From positions 248,001-312,000 of the forward strand of contig NZ_NJAG01000007.1 in NCBI RefSeq assembly GCF_002872335.1: 64,000 nucleotides of DNA. The letters run 5' to 3'. Made by a program: the position numbers and the translations under genes. Under the pieces are notes generated by a model. The model did not search any database. It saw only the letters and a program-made list of their open reading frames with translations, and was not told the origin of the DNA. This DNA comes from Siphonobacter sp. BAB-5405 (GTDB lineage Bacteria > Bacteroidota > Bacteroidia > Cytophagales > Spirosomataceae). Below are positions 45,478-54,181 of the stretch, one piece after another. How positions within the stretch are numbered: the first letter of the stretch is position 1; each line of letters opens with the position of its first letter.

Positions 45478-47613
45478 ATGAAACTTAAACAGTTGCCGCT
45501 AATGTTAACACTAACGGCTGGACCCCTGCTTGTGCAGGCTCAGGGTCCGAATGTTATTGTTAAGTCCGTACCTATGGAAGAGAACCCTCTGTTACAGGCA
45601 TTTAATACGCCTTTTGAAACGCCTCCCTACGATAAAATCAAAGTAGAACATTTCCTCCCCGCCCTGAAAGAAGGGATGGCTCAGGGTCGGAAAGAAATCG
45701 ATATTATTGTTCACAACGCCTCCAAACCCACCTTCCAGAATACGATTGTGGCTCTGGAAAATGCGGGCCAGCAACTCAGTCGGGTCACCCCCGTTCTGTT
45801 TCACCTGAACAGTGCCGAAACTTCGCCTGAATTACAGAAAGTAGTTCGTGAAACTTCTCCTCTACTGACCGAGTATGGCAATGATATCTCCCTGAACGAG
45901 AAGCTGTTTGCCCGCGTAAAGGCCGTTTGGGATGAACGCGACAAGCTGAAACTCAACAAAGAAGATCAGATGTTGCTGGAAAAAACCTACAAAGGTTTTG
46001 CCCGCAACGGAGCCAATCTGTCGGAAGCCGACAAGAACAAACTCCGGGCCATCAACAAGGATTTGTCGCAACTGTCGATTGAATTCAACGAACACAATCT
46101 GGCCGAAACGAATGAGTACAGCCTGGTAGTAACCGACGAAAAACAACTGTCGGGACTTCCTGATTTCGTTAAGGAAGCCGCGAAAGCCACGGCCAGGAAA
46201 ATGAATAAGGAAGGCTGGGTATTCACGCTCCAGGCTCCGAGTTACGGTCCCTTCATGCAGTACGCCGATAATCGGGAACTGCGGAAGGAGCTTTGGCTGG
46301 CGTACAATAAACGCGGCTTCAAGGGTGATAAAAACGATAATCAGGAAATCATCCAGAAAATCGTGAAGCTGCGGTACGAAAAAGCCAAATTGCTGGGGTA
46401 TAAAACCTGGGCGGACTACGTACTCGAAGAACGCATGGCGGAGAATCCGACGAAGGTACTCGAATTCGAGAAAAACCTATTGAGCTACGCCAAACCCGCC
46501 GCCGAGCGTGAAATCAAGGAACTGACGGACTTTGCCAAATCACAGGGCTATACCGAACCCGTGATGCAACGCTGGGATGCGGGTTACTACGCCGAAAAGC
46601 TCAAGAAGGAGAAATACGCCATCAACGACGAGTTACTGAAACCTTATTTCAAACTCGAAAACGTACTGGATGGTCTCTTTAAGCTGACCAACAAACTGTA
46701 CGGTCTGACGTTTAAGGAACGCAAGGATATTCCGACCTGGAATGAAGAGGTAAAGACCTACGAAATTCTGGACGATAAGGGTAAACTGCTGGCGATCTGG
46801 TACGGTGATTACTTCCCCCGCCCCGGCAAACGGGCCGGTGCCTGGAACTCCGGTACGCGTTCCCAGCATTTCGAGAACGGTAAAGACATTCGTCCGCACG
46901 TACTGAACGTTTGTAACTTTACGCGTCCAACCGAAACGATGCCTTCATTGCTGACCTTCCGGGAAGTAGAAACCCTCTTCCACGAGTTCGGTCACGCCCT
47001 GCACGCCATGAGTTCACACGTAAAGTACGACGCCTTGAGCGGTACGAGCGTATCCTGGGATTTCGTGGAGTTGCCCAGTCAGTTCATGGAAAACTTCTGT
47101 CTGGAACCCGAAGTACTCAAGCTGTTTGCCAAGCATTATCAAACGGGCGAAGTGATTCCGCAGGAGTACATCGAAAAACTGAAAGCTTCGTCTAACTTCA
47201 TGGCGGGCGTAGGTACGGCTCGTCAGATTAACCTGGGTCTGACGGATATGGCCTGGCACGGACAGGCTCCCACGGGTGAAAGCGTAGCTCAGGTGGAAGC
47301 CAAAGTAGCGGCCCAAACGGAAGTGTATCCGATTGTGGAAGGTACGGCGATGAGCCCGGCTTTTGCTCACATTTTCGCGGGTGGTTACTCGGCGGGTTAT
47401 TACTCGTACATGTGGAGTGAAGTACTTGACGCCGATGCGTTTGATTTGTTCAAGCAAAAAGGCATCTTCAATAAGCAGGTAGCCAATTCATTCCGTGACA
47501 ACATTCTGTCGAAAGGTGGTACGGAAAAACCCATGGAACTATACAAAAAATTCCGGGGCCGCGAACCGCAACCGGATGCGATGTTACGTCGCTCAGGTTT
47601 GATTGTTCAGTAA
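45478..47613 (+). CDS. Secreted M3 family metallopeptidase (Dcp-like)
   Basis: 711 aa. A signal peptide (1-22, ending VQA-Q), then the M3 helical bowl. The zinc motif HEFGH is at 502-506 within LFHEFGHALHAMSS, with the third ligand in the following ExxxxxxE helix (LPSQFMENFCLEPEVL). Lacks the metal-binding variants of oligopeptidase A but matches peptidyl-dipeptidase Dcp in length. It likely degrades small peptides in the periplasm. Monocistronic; ends at a hairpin. Confidence 0.92.
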   Translation: MKLKQLPLMLTLTAGPLLVQAQGPNVIVKSVPMEENPLLQAFNTPFETPPYDKIKVEHFLPALKEGMAQGRKEIDIIVHNASKPTFQNTIVALENAGQQLSRVTPVLFHLNSAETSPELQKVVRETSPLLTEYGNDISLNEKLFARVKAVWDERDKLKLNKEDQMLLEKTYKGFARNGANLSEADKNKLRAINKDLSQLSIEFNEHNLAETNEYSLVVTDEKQLSGLPDFVKEAAKATARKMNKEGWVFTLQAPSYGPFMQYADNRELRKELWLAYNKRGFKGDKNDNQEIIQKIVKLRYEKAKLLGYKTWADYVLEERMAENPTKVLEFEKNLLSYAKPAAEREIKELTDFAKSQGYTEPVMQRWDAGYYAEKLKKEKYAINDELLKPYFKLENVLDGLFKLTNKLYGLTFKERKDIPTWNEEVKTYEILDDKGKLLAIWYGDYFPRPGKRAGAWNSGTRSQHFENGKDIRPHVLNVCNFTRPTETMPSLLTFREVETLFHEFGHALHAMSSHVKYDALSGTSVSWDFVELPSQFMENFCLEPEVLKLFAKHYQTGEVIPQEYIEKLKASSNFMAGVGTARQINLGLTDMAWHGQAPTGESVAQVEAKVAAQTEVYPIVEGTAMSPAFAHIFAGGYSAGYYSYMWSEVLDADAFDLFKQKGIFNKQVANSFRDNILSKGGTEKPMELYKKFRGREPQPDAMLRRSGLIVQ

Positions 47614-47630
47614 GCTTAATTACTTTATTT

Positions 47631-47670
47631 AAAAGCCGGTTTTCTGTAAAAAGAAAATCGGCTTTTTTTA
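47631..47670 (+). terminator. Intrinsic terminator after the M3 peptidase
   Basis: A 15-bp stem (47631-47645 with 47652-47666; one G-T pair) and seven T. Confidence 0.82.
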
Positions 47671-47804
47671 TACTTGTTCTTACACAATTCTCTACTTCAT
47701 GGATGTTTTAATTTTTTAATGTATTGTGAATTTTAAAATAAACTTGCGAACGTTTCAAAGCAAATTGCATATTGCAACTTTAATCACTATAAACCCCTCC
47801 TAAC

Positions 47805-48338
47805 ATGTCCTTTTTACGTTCTGCTGTTGCGATTTTATGTATTTCAACGTTTGCATTTGTTAGTTGTTCAAAAGATGAAGACGATGCTTCAAATCCTATT
47901 AAAAGGTCTGATTTAGTTAACAAAACTTGGGTAGGCAATGGCGTTGATGTCAAAGTAGATAACAAAACGCATTCATTGGAAGGTGATTCTGAAATTTCTA
48001 CAATTACTATGCTGTTTAAAGATAACGGCGAATATGCCGGTATGGAAGATGGCGAAGAATTATCTGGTAAATGGAGTCTTACAGACAATGTTTTAAAACT
48101 TAGTATCGATGGCCACGAAGAAAGCGTTAACATAACCAGCCTTGATGGAAAAAGTTTAAAACTAATGGTAGGTGAAAAATTGGATATTTCCAAAAATCCA
48201 GTAGAATATATGAATCTTGAGAATGAAGATTTTGTCGCTTACTTGTTGGGCTTTACAGTATTAGCAGAAAAAAAGGTTGACATCACTAAAGTTACCAACA
48301 AACAGATGGACGTTATTCTAGTGATGAAAGCTAAGTAA
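47805..48338 (+). CDS. AT-rich hypothetical lipoprotein, lipocalin-like
   Basis: 177 aa. Signal peptide with lipobox FVSC (Cys about residue 21) and an Asp-rich linker, then one beta-rich domain starting DLVNKTWVGNGVDV, containing MLFKDNGEYAG and GKWSLTDNVLKLSI, the pattern of lipocalin-like DUFs in Bacteroidota envelope proteins. The G+C content is visibly lower (roughly 36-38% over the stretch checked, versus near 50% for the flanking genes) and codons favour A/T third bases, suggesting recent acquisition. Function unknown. It has its own terminator. Confidence 0.75.
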   Translation: MSFLRSAVAILCISTFAFVSCSKDEDDASNPIKRSDLVNKTWVGNGVDVKVDNKTHSLEGDSEISTITMLFKDNGEYAGMEDGEELSGKWSLTDNVLKLSIDGHEESVNITSLDGKSLKLMVGEKLDISKNPVEYMNLENEDFVAYLLGFTVLAEKKVDITKVTNKQMDVILVMKAK

Positions 48339-48359
48339 TTTAAGCTTTCACTATTTCTC

Positions 48360-48394
48360 AAACGGCTCGCCTACCCGCGAGCCGTTTCTTTTTA
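48360..48394 (+). terminator. Intrinsic terminator
   Basis: An 11-bp perfect stem (48360-48370 with 48377-48387), 6-nt loop, T run, after the AT-rich lipoprotein gene. Confidence 0.85.
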
Positions 48395-48441
48395 TACCCT
48401 CCGATCATTTTGTTCTCACCTACTTTTCATAGGTTTGGTAC

Positions 48442-49068
48442 ATGGAGGAACTGCAATCGCTCATACAATCCGTATCGGATGCGTCGTACGCTGAAAAGCT
48501 GGGAGCTTTTCTGGACAAACACTACGGAGATACCCAAACCCGTACCTATCACAACTGGGAACACATCCATCAGATGATGGCCTTATTCCGGACCCATCAG
48601 CCTCAGCTGCACGATCCCGAGGCGGTATTGCTCACGATCTATTTCCACGATGTGATCTATCAGCCGCTGTATACTAACAACGAACTGCAAAGTGCCGAAC
48701 GGGCTCAGGAATGGCTGTCCAAAACGGACCTCCCCACGGAATCCATCCGCAAAGTATACGAGTACATTCTTTCCACGAAAACGCACGCCAACCACACTGA
48801 AGATCAGGATCTGGACTATCTGCTGGATTTTGATTTGTCCATTCTGGGTAGTGAGCCCGATCGTTATCGCCTGTATGCACAACAGATTCGACAAGAGTTT
48901 CACGAAGTTCCGGAGCTGATGTACCGCGAAGGTCGGAAACGCATTCTGGGCGTCTTTCTGGCCATGCCTTCCATTTTTAAAACGGAAGCTTTTCAGCATC
49001 AGTACGAACAACAGGCCCGCACCAATATTGAAGAAGAAATCAAGCATTTGAGCGAGGCGGCAATCTGA
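48442..49068 (+). CDS. HD superfamily metal-dependent phosphohydrolase
   Basis: 208 aa, helical. HD-domain signature residues: YHNWEHIHQMM (His of the first helix), IYFHDVIYQP with the HD doublet (about 74-78) and DFDLSILG (about 131-138). It belongs to the group of predicted HD hydrolases of COG4339 type, whose substrate (probably a nucleotide) is not known. Cytoplasmic. A weak hairpin (49068-49086) separates it from the reductase gene 50 bp downstream. Confidence 0.82.
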   Translation: MEELQSLIQSVSDASYAEKLGAFLDKHYGDTQTRTYHNWEHIHQMMALFRTHQPQLHDPEAVLLTIYFHDVIYQPLYTNNELQSAERAQEWLSKTDLPTESIRKVYEYILSTKTHANHTEDQDLDYLLDFDLSILGSEPDRYRLYAQQIRQEFHEVPELMYREGRKRILGVFLAMPSIFKTEAFQHQYEQQARTNIEEEIKHLSEAAI

Positions 49069-49124
49069 ACCTTTCGCGGAAGGGTTTGTTGCTTTTACAG
49101 AAACCTTTCTTCTGATTTTTGAAC

Positions 49125-50138
49125 ATGGCAGATCATCAACTATACGACGTAGTCATCATTGGCGGCGGTCCGATTGGACTGGCCTGCGGACTGGAAGCTC
49201 AGAAAAAGGGGCTTCGATACGTGATTCTGGAAAAAGGCTGTCTGGTCAATTCCATTTATAATTACCCTGCCAACATGACGTTTTTCTCCACCAGCGACCG
49301 GCTGGAAGTGGGTGGCGTTCCTTTTGTATCCAACAACGCCAAACCGACACGATCGGAGGCTTTGGAGTATTACCGCCGCGTGGCGATGTCATATCAATTG
49401 AATATCCGGCTTTTTGAAAAAGTAGAAGCCATTGAAGACCATACACAAAGCATCGACGCGATTGAACATCGTCAGTATCTGGTGCGAACCAGCAAGGCCG
49501 CTTACCTCACGGCTAACGTGGTGATTGCCATTGGCTTTTACGATACGCCCAACCTCATGTACATTCCGGGCGAAGATTTACCGAAAGTAACGCACTACTA
49601 CCAGGAACCGCACTTCTACGCGGGCATGAACGTACTGGTCGTTGGAGCCAATAATTCGTCCGTGGATGCGGCTTTGGAAACGTATCGCAAAGGAGCGAAT
49701 GTGACGATGGTGATTCGGGCGGGTGAAATTGGTCGTCGGGTGAAATACTGGGTGAAACCGGACATTGAAAACCGAATTGCTGAGGGGTCCGTTAAAGCCT
49801 ATTTCCACTCCAATCTGACGGAGATTCGGGAAACGGAAGTGGACATTCAGACGCCCGATGGTCTGGTCACCATTCCTAATGATTTTGTGGTAGCGGCAAC
49901 GGGTTACCAGCCTAATTTCGATTTTCTGACGGGCTCCGGCATCGTACTTTCCGACGACGAAAAGCGGTATCCTTCCTACGATCCTGAGAACCAGGAAAGC
50001 AATAAACCCGGCGTTTATCTGGCGGGCGTTGTGTGCGGCGGCATGGATACACACGTCTGGTTCATCGAAAACTCCCGTATCCACGCGGAGAAGATTATCG
50101 AGAAAATCAGTGCGGAGCGGCTGGCTGTAAGTGCATGA
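49125..50138 (+). CDS. ypdA: YpdA-type FAD-dependent thiol reductase
   Basis: 337 aa from the ATG at 49125. Pyridine-nucleotide-disulfide reductase fold: FAD-binding GGGPIG at 13-18, a VVGANNSSVDAALE NADPH motif at about 170-183, and the final GVYLAGVVCGGMDTHVWFIENSR segment. The redox Cys pair of thioredoxin reductase is absent, as in YpdA, the NADPH reductase for bacillithiol disulfide. Whether this organism makes bacillithiol cannot be seen here. Confidence 0.85.
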   Translation: MADHQLYDVVIIGGGPIGLACGLEAQKKGLRYVILEKGCLVNSIYNYPANMTFFSTSDRLEVGGVPFVSNNAKPTRSEALEYYRRVAMSYQLNIRLFEKVEAIEDHTQSIDAIEHRQYLVRTSKAAYLTANVVIAIGFYDTPNLMYIPGEDLPKVTHYYQEPHFYAGMNVLVVGANNSSVDAALETYRKGANVTMVIRAGEIGRRVKYWVKPDIENRIAEGSVKAYFHSNLTEIRETEVDIQTPDGLVTIPNDFVVAATGYQPNFDFLTGSGIVLSDDEKRYPSYDPENQESNKPGVYLAGVVCGGMDTHVWFIENSRIHAEKIIEKISAERLAVSA

Positions 50139-50145
50139 AATAAGG

Positions 50146-50250
50146 AGTGAATGACAGAATGAGCGAATGGAGAGGAGACGTCATTGATTCCGCAGATAAT
50201 GGACTCTTTTATGGCTCGGATCCGTATTTCAACACTCATTCTATCATTGC
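50146..50250 (+). repeat. Inverted AATGA word pair after ypdA
   Basis: Left string 50149-50165 (words of the GAATGA type) and right string 50232-50250 match as inverted copies at 14 of 17 positions, framing a 66-bp segment. It starts 8 bp after the ypdA stop. Confidence 0.55.
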
Positions 50251-50257
50251 TTCTCCT

Positions 50258-50306
50258 AGCCCCGGATTGAAATCCGAGGCTGGTATATGGGTCAGTCCTA
50301 CGGACT
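50258..50306. repeat. Two hairpins like those of the array element
   Basis: AGCCCCGGATT pairs with AATCCGAGGCT (50258-50268 with 50271-50281, one mismatch), then AGTCC-TAC-GGACT (50294-50306) runs into T. The style resembles the hairpin-array elements at 31811 and 62976 but the sequence is not the same. Fills the ypdA-deoC spacer. Confidence 0.45.
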
Positions 50307-50419
50307 TTTTTCGTAGAGGTTTGGTAACCTTCCTTAGATTTGAAGATGGGGGTTAGGACTGAGGAGCTCGCCTCAACAACGACCAACGATCACTATTAAC
50401 CATCAACTACCAACGATCC

Positions 50420-51115
50420 ATGTCCGTCCTTTCCAAGCTGATTGATCATGCCCTGCTGCACCCTACCCTGACGGATGCCGAACTGGAAGCCGGTTGTCGG
50501 CTGGCGGTTCAATACGACGTGGCCACGGTTTGCATTAAGCCTTATGCCGTTTCCAGTGCAGCCCAATGGTTAGCGGGTAGCCGTGTAGGCGTCTGTACGG
50601 TAATTGGTTTTCCGCACGGCAGTAATGCCATGGCGATAAAAGTAGCCGAAACCATCCAGGCTTGTCGGGACGGTGCTACGGAAATTGATATGGTGGTGAA
50701 TATCGGAAAAGTACTGAGTGAAGACTGGACCTACGTTCGGCAGGAAATTCAGGCCGTTCAGGAGGCCTGTCAGCAACAGGAAGCCCTTTTAAAGGTCATT
50801 TTTGAAAATGATTTTCTTCCAGCCGATGCCTATAAAATCAAACTCTGCGAAATCTGTACGGAAATCGGCGTAGCCTTTGTTAAAACTTCTACCGGTTTCG
50901 GATACGTCAAACAACCCGATGGTTCGTTCCAGTCACAGGGAGCCACGCTGGCAGACTTACAACTTATGCTTGATCACATCGGCCCGAACGTCGCCGTTAA
51001 AGCTTCGGGGGGTATCCGCACGCTGGAGCAGGTACGCCATTTACAGGCCATGGGCGTGCAACGCATCGGCACCAGCTCGACGAGTTCAATTTTGAATGAA
51101 GGAATGATGGAATGA
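50420..51115 (+). CDS. deoC: Deoxyribose-phosphate aldolase
   Basis: 231 aa. A class I aldolase TIM barrel that splits deoxyribose 5-phosphate. The Schiff-base Lys155 lies in FVKTSTGFG and the proton-relay Lys194 in VAVKASGGIR; IDHALLHPTLT opens the domain and GTSSTSSIL closes it. The last residues (NEGMME) are encoded by a GAATGA-type repeat that runs through the stop codon. The leader before the ATG is CAAC-rich and nearly G-free. Confidence 0.95.
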   Translation: MSVLSKLIDHALLHPTLTDAELEAGCRLAVQYDVATVCIKPYAVSSAAQWLAGSRVGVCTVIGFPHGSNAMAIKVAETIQACRDGATEIDMVVNIGKVLSEDWTYVRQEIQAVQEACQQQEALLKVIFENDFLPADAYKIKLCEICTEIGVAFVKTSTGFGYVKQPDGSFQSQGATLADLQLMLDHIGPNVAVKASGGIRTLEQVRHLQAMGVQRIGTSSTSSILNEGMME

Positions 51116-51163
51116 ATGAGTAAGTGTAAATCTCGACTACTCTTTTTATTGCTCACTCAGTCC
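51101..51163 (+). repeat. GAATGA tract at the deoC end with inverted partner
   Basis: Repeated GAATGA words (51094-51120) overlap the deoC stop codon; an inverted, diverged copy (51148-51163, CACTCAGTCC type) follows, and the next gene is preceded by a CAAC-rich leader (51164-51196). Confidence 0.45.
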
Positions 51164-51196
51164 ATCAACTTACAACGATAAACCAACAACTAACGA

Positions 51197-52117
51197 ATGC
51201 TCGACCTCGGCTTTGTATCGGCTATTTTGCCGGATTATAACCTCGAAAACGTCTTAAAATTTGCCTCCCAGCACGAGTTCAAATGTGTGGAAATCATGTG
51301 CTGGCCAAAGGAAAATTCCGAAGCCCGCCGATACGCGGGCGTCACCCACATTGATGTAGACGATCTGAACGACCAAACCATCGCTACGATCCGCAACCGT
51401 ACCAAGGAATACGGCGTTTCGATCTCCGGTCTGGGCTACTACCCCAACCCACTCGATCCTGATCCGGAAAAAGCGGAGTTCTACCGGGAACATATCAAGA
51501 AAATCATTCGGGCGGCAGCTCAGTTGCGTATTCCCGTAGTAAACACGTTCATTGGGCGAAACCCGAAGCTGACGATCACGGAAAACCTGAAGCTCTTTGC
51601 CGAACACTGGCCCGCGATTGTGAAAGTGGCCGAAGAACACAACGTCAAGATTGGTATCGAAAACTGTCCGATGTGGTATACCGACGACGAGTGGCCCGGC
51701 GGCAAAAACCTGGCGACGACACCAGCCATCTGGGATCGGATGTTTGAGATTATTCCATCCCCTATTCTGGGACTGAACTACGATCCAAGCCATTTGATCT
51801 GGCAGATGATGGACGAGATTCGTCCCATTTACGATTACAAAGACCGCCTGCACCACATTCACCTCAAGGATGTGAAAGTATATCGTGAAAAACTCAATCG
51901 GGTGGGTATTATGGCCAATCCTTCCGAGTACCATTCGCCGAAATTACCCGGCCTGGGCGACGTAAACTGGCGGGGCTTTTTCGCGGCTCTCACCGACGTT
52001 CGGTACCGTGGTCCGGTGGTGATTGAGGTGGAAGATAAAGCCTACGAAGGCAGTTTGAAAGATGTACAAACGGCTATTCTGACTTCCCGAAATTACGTAC
52101 GGCAGTTTCTGGGTTAG
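51197..52117 (+). CDS. Sugar phosphate isomerase/epimerase family protein
   Basis: 306 aa TIM barrel of the AP-endonuclease 2/xylose-isomerase-like group. Metal-site words are in place: EIMCWPKE, SGLGYYPNPLD, NTFIGRN, GIENCPM (Glu), LNYDPSHLIW (Asp, His), HHIHLKDVK and VVIEVEDKAY (Glu). It probably isomerises or dehydrates a sugar or inositol derivative. Follows deoC on the same strand after 81 bp, so a shared carbohydrate role is possible. Confidence 0.85.
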   Translation: MLDLGFVSAILPDYNLENVLKFASQHEFKCVEIMCWPKENSEARRYAGVTHIDVDDLNDQTIATIRNRTKEYGVSISGLGYYPNPLDPDPEKAEFYREHIKKIIRAAAQLRIPVVNTFIGRNPKLTITENLKLFAEHWPAIVKVAEEHNVKIGIENCPMWYTDDEWPGGKNLATTPAIWDRMFEIIPSPILGLNYDPSHLIWQMMDEIRPIYDYKDRLHHIHLKDVKVYREKLNRVGIMANPSEYHSPKLPGLGDVNWRGFFAALTDVRYRGPVVIEVEDKAYEGSLKDVQTAILTSRNYVRQFLG

Positions 52118-52122
52118 TGAAT

Positions 52123-52237
52123 GGCCACAAAGGCACGAAGTTTCACTACGAATGATTCTATTTTACTACGTTTTAGCAAGCTGTCTTTTACCTTAATTTC
52201 TTAGTGAACCTTCGTGCCTTACGTGCCTTCGTGGCTA
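52123..52237. repeat. Inverted pair of the CACGAAGG-type intergenic repeat
   Basis: The left string 52123-52148 (GGCCACAAAGGCACGAAG and on) is the near reverse complement of 52201-52237 (CTTCGTGCC ... CTTCGTGGC), the right arm having an 8-bp insertion. It starts after one stop codon and overlaps the convergent stop at 52235. This degenerate word family is widespread in bacterial spacers. Confidence 0.65.
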
Positions 52238-53305
52238 AACGCCCGATTGCAACGCCAGATATTCCGCCACCAACGCCAGCGAATGTGCCGGACATTCCCA
52301 GTTGATATGGCTCAGTTTCCAGGAGGCCAGCCAGCGGGTTTGAGGATAATAATTCAGTAGCGGGGCAATGGAAAAATAATGGTTCCGGCTTTTCTGAATC
52401 AGCGTTTTCAGGGACCAATCGGCGGGAATAAGTGCCGGTACCGTTTCGCCCAGTCGCAGCAATGTCGTCGCCAGCATGATCTGGTCCATGAACGTACGGC
52501 ATTGATACGCTTTCATATCCTGAATCAGGCGTTCCCGGCAATCTGGCAGTACGGGCACCTCTGCCAGCAGTCGGCCTACGTGATACATAATCAGCGGCGT
52601 AGTGGCATAGTATGCCGACAGTTCCAGCGGATTTTTCAGGTACTCCCCCGAGCGGATGCTGTAGTCAATAAACACCAGTACATCCTCATCAAACGCATCG
52701 AGTGGTAAGTGTTGGCGAAAGACCCAGAGCAGTACGTTCGAAAGCGTGCTGGTATCGAAGTCAATCGGCATGTTTTCGCCAAACCAGGTCGAGTAGATTT
52801 TTTTCTTCCGAAAGGCCTGCGGTCCCGTTTCGGCCCAACCCTTGACCGTATTCGCGTGAGCCCGTAACTTGGCCTTCAGCCATTGGTTTTCTTCCGGCGT
52901 TCGGGGCGTAATCAGGTAAATCATGACCGTATCATCTACATCGTCGGGCAACTTAAAGTGCCGCGTCCGGTGCATAAGTCTACCGTTTGGGAAGTGGCGG
53001 GACGGTTGGGTTTGGTAGAAATTATACGTCGCCAGCCCATCTTTGTTTTGGTAGAGCGGGTACGTAGCAGCGGCTTGGGTCGTTATGGTATCGACGCATT
53101 GCTGACTTTCGGGTGAAAGCCGGGTACGGATTTCCTGAAGTGTAAAAACCGTAATGGCCGTAAAGAAGATATTGGAATCTTCACGGCGGTATCCGAGTTC
53201 TGTTTTGAGTCGCTGACTCGGAAAAAGTCCGGCGGGGTAATACGCGTCGCCTTGGGATTGAAGCGACAAAAGGTGTTTTAGTATAGCATCAAGCAAAGCC
53301 CTCAT
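52235..53305 (-). CDS. Hypothetical alpha-helical protein, possibly an alpha/alpha toroid
   Basis: 356 aa from the ATG at 53305. Mostly helical with a central KLPDDVDDTVMIYLI stretch (about 118-132) and repeated Trp/Tyr/Leu-rich helices such as NVLLWVFRQHLPLDAFDEDVLVFIDY, reminiscent of alpha/alpha-barrel proteins of the terpene-cyclase type, although no catalytic DxDD or QW repeats were found. No signal peptide. Function unknown. Convergent with the sugar isomerase gene, with a repeat overlapping its stop. Confidence 0.55.
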   Translation of the reverse strand: MRALLDAILKHLLSLQSQGDAYYPAGLFPSQRLKTELGYRREDSNIFFTAITVFTLQEIRTRLSPESQQCVDTITTQAAATYPLYQNKDGLATYNFYQTQPSRHFPNGRLMHRTRHFKLPDDVDDTVMIYLITPRTPEENQWLKAKLRAHANTVKGWAETGPQAFRKKKIYSTWFGENMPIDFDTSTLSNVLLWVFRQHLPLDAFDEDVLVFIDYSIRSGEYLKNPLELSAYYATTPLIMYHVGRLLAEVPVLPDCRERLIQDMKAYQCRTFMDQIMLATTLLRLGETVPALIPADWSLKTLIQKSRNHYFSIAPLLNYYPQTRWLASWKLSHINWECPAHSLALVAEYLALQSGV

Positions 53306-53507
53306 ACGGTACAAAGAAACGGGTTACCGCTCACATGTACCCGGCTCTGCTGAAATTCATCCCAAAATCTCCGGATGAGTGATCCGGGAATTTACCGCTG
53401 ATCCCATCCGGTTTCGTTCCATCCGGGGCTCGTACCATTTTTGTAGAATATTCCGGAACATCTTAACCTGCTACGCTAGCGTTAAACTCGTACTTAACAT
53501 TATATCT

Positions 53508-54134
53508 ATGACACCCACCAAAAAAGGAACCTTTGTTCGTAAAGCGAAAGACATCACAATTGGCGGTACTCTAACGCTCGCTCTGCTCACCGGAGCGATC
53601 ACTTTACAAAGCTGCGGAAATAATTCAGAGGAACGGCAGTACGAAACCCGCGAGGAAACCACTTTCGGTAAGGGCGTACGTACCTACATCACCGAAACCA
53701 GTCCGGGCGAATTTAAAATTACAGATGAAGTATCCGTAGCTGCCGATAGTGCTCAGGCCATTGTTCGGTACTACGACGGCCACCGCGATACGCTGACGGC
53801 TCAGGCTGCCAAGGCACTCATTGACAAGGAAGTCATTAACAATCAGCAGTATCACGCCGGACATAGCGGCTTGGGTAGTGCTCTGCTTTGGGGGGGTATG
53901 GGCTATTTCCTGGCCAATTCGCTCAACAACCGACGGTATCAGCAATTCCAGACGCAGTACGGCGATCAGCAACGTTCCCGGTTTTACACGAATCCGGCGG
54001 TCTTCAGCCGTTCAAACAACGTGCGTCAGGAAGTACAAAGCTCCCGCCGGACCCAAACGGTACGCACATCCCGTCCATCGGGTGGCCGTAGCGGATTCTT
54101 TGGCGGTAGCCGCAGCCGTAGTTATGGTGGCTAA
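53508..54134 (+). CDS. YgiB/DUF1190-like lipoprotein
   Basis: 208 aa from the ATG at 53508. A membrane or signal segment with a lipobox (ITLQSC, Cys about 36) after a basic N-terminus, a middle alpha-beta part, GSALLWGGMGYFLANSLNN (about 123-141), and a Ser/Arg/Gly-rich tail ending SGFFGGSRSRSYGG, typical of the DUF1190 family (YgiB, YjfM in enterobacteria). Those proteins are encoded with a glutathionylspermidine-synthase-like partner, exactly as here 47 bp downstream. Function unproven; envelope location. Confidence 0.7.
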   Translation: MTPTKKGTFVRKAKDITIGGTLTLALLTGAITLQSCGNNSEERQYETREETTFGKGVRTYITETSPGEFKITDEVSVAADSAQAIVRYYDGHRDTLTAQAAKALIDKEVINNQQYHAGHSGLGSALLWGGMGYFLANSLNNRRYQQFQTQYGDQQRSRFYTNPAVFSRSNNVRQEVQSSRRTQTVRTSRPSGGRSGFFGGSRSRSYGG

Positions 54135-54181
54135 GCGTACGTATCTATTGAATACTTGTTGAAGAATATCCCCTCAATCGA

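Noticed and set aside
50147-50356. A 69-codon plus-strand frame in the ypdA-deoC spacer
   Set aside because: It consists of the AATGA words and hairpins of the spacer; not a protein-like composition.
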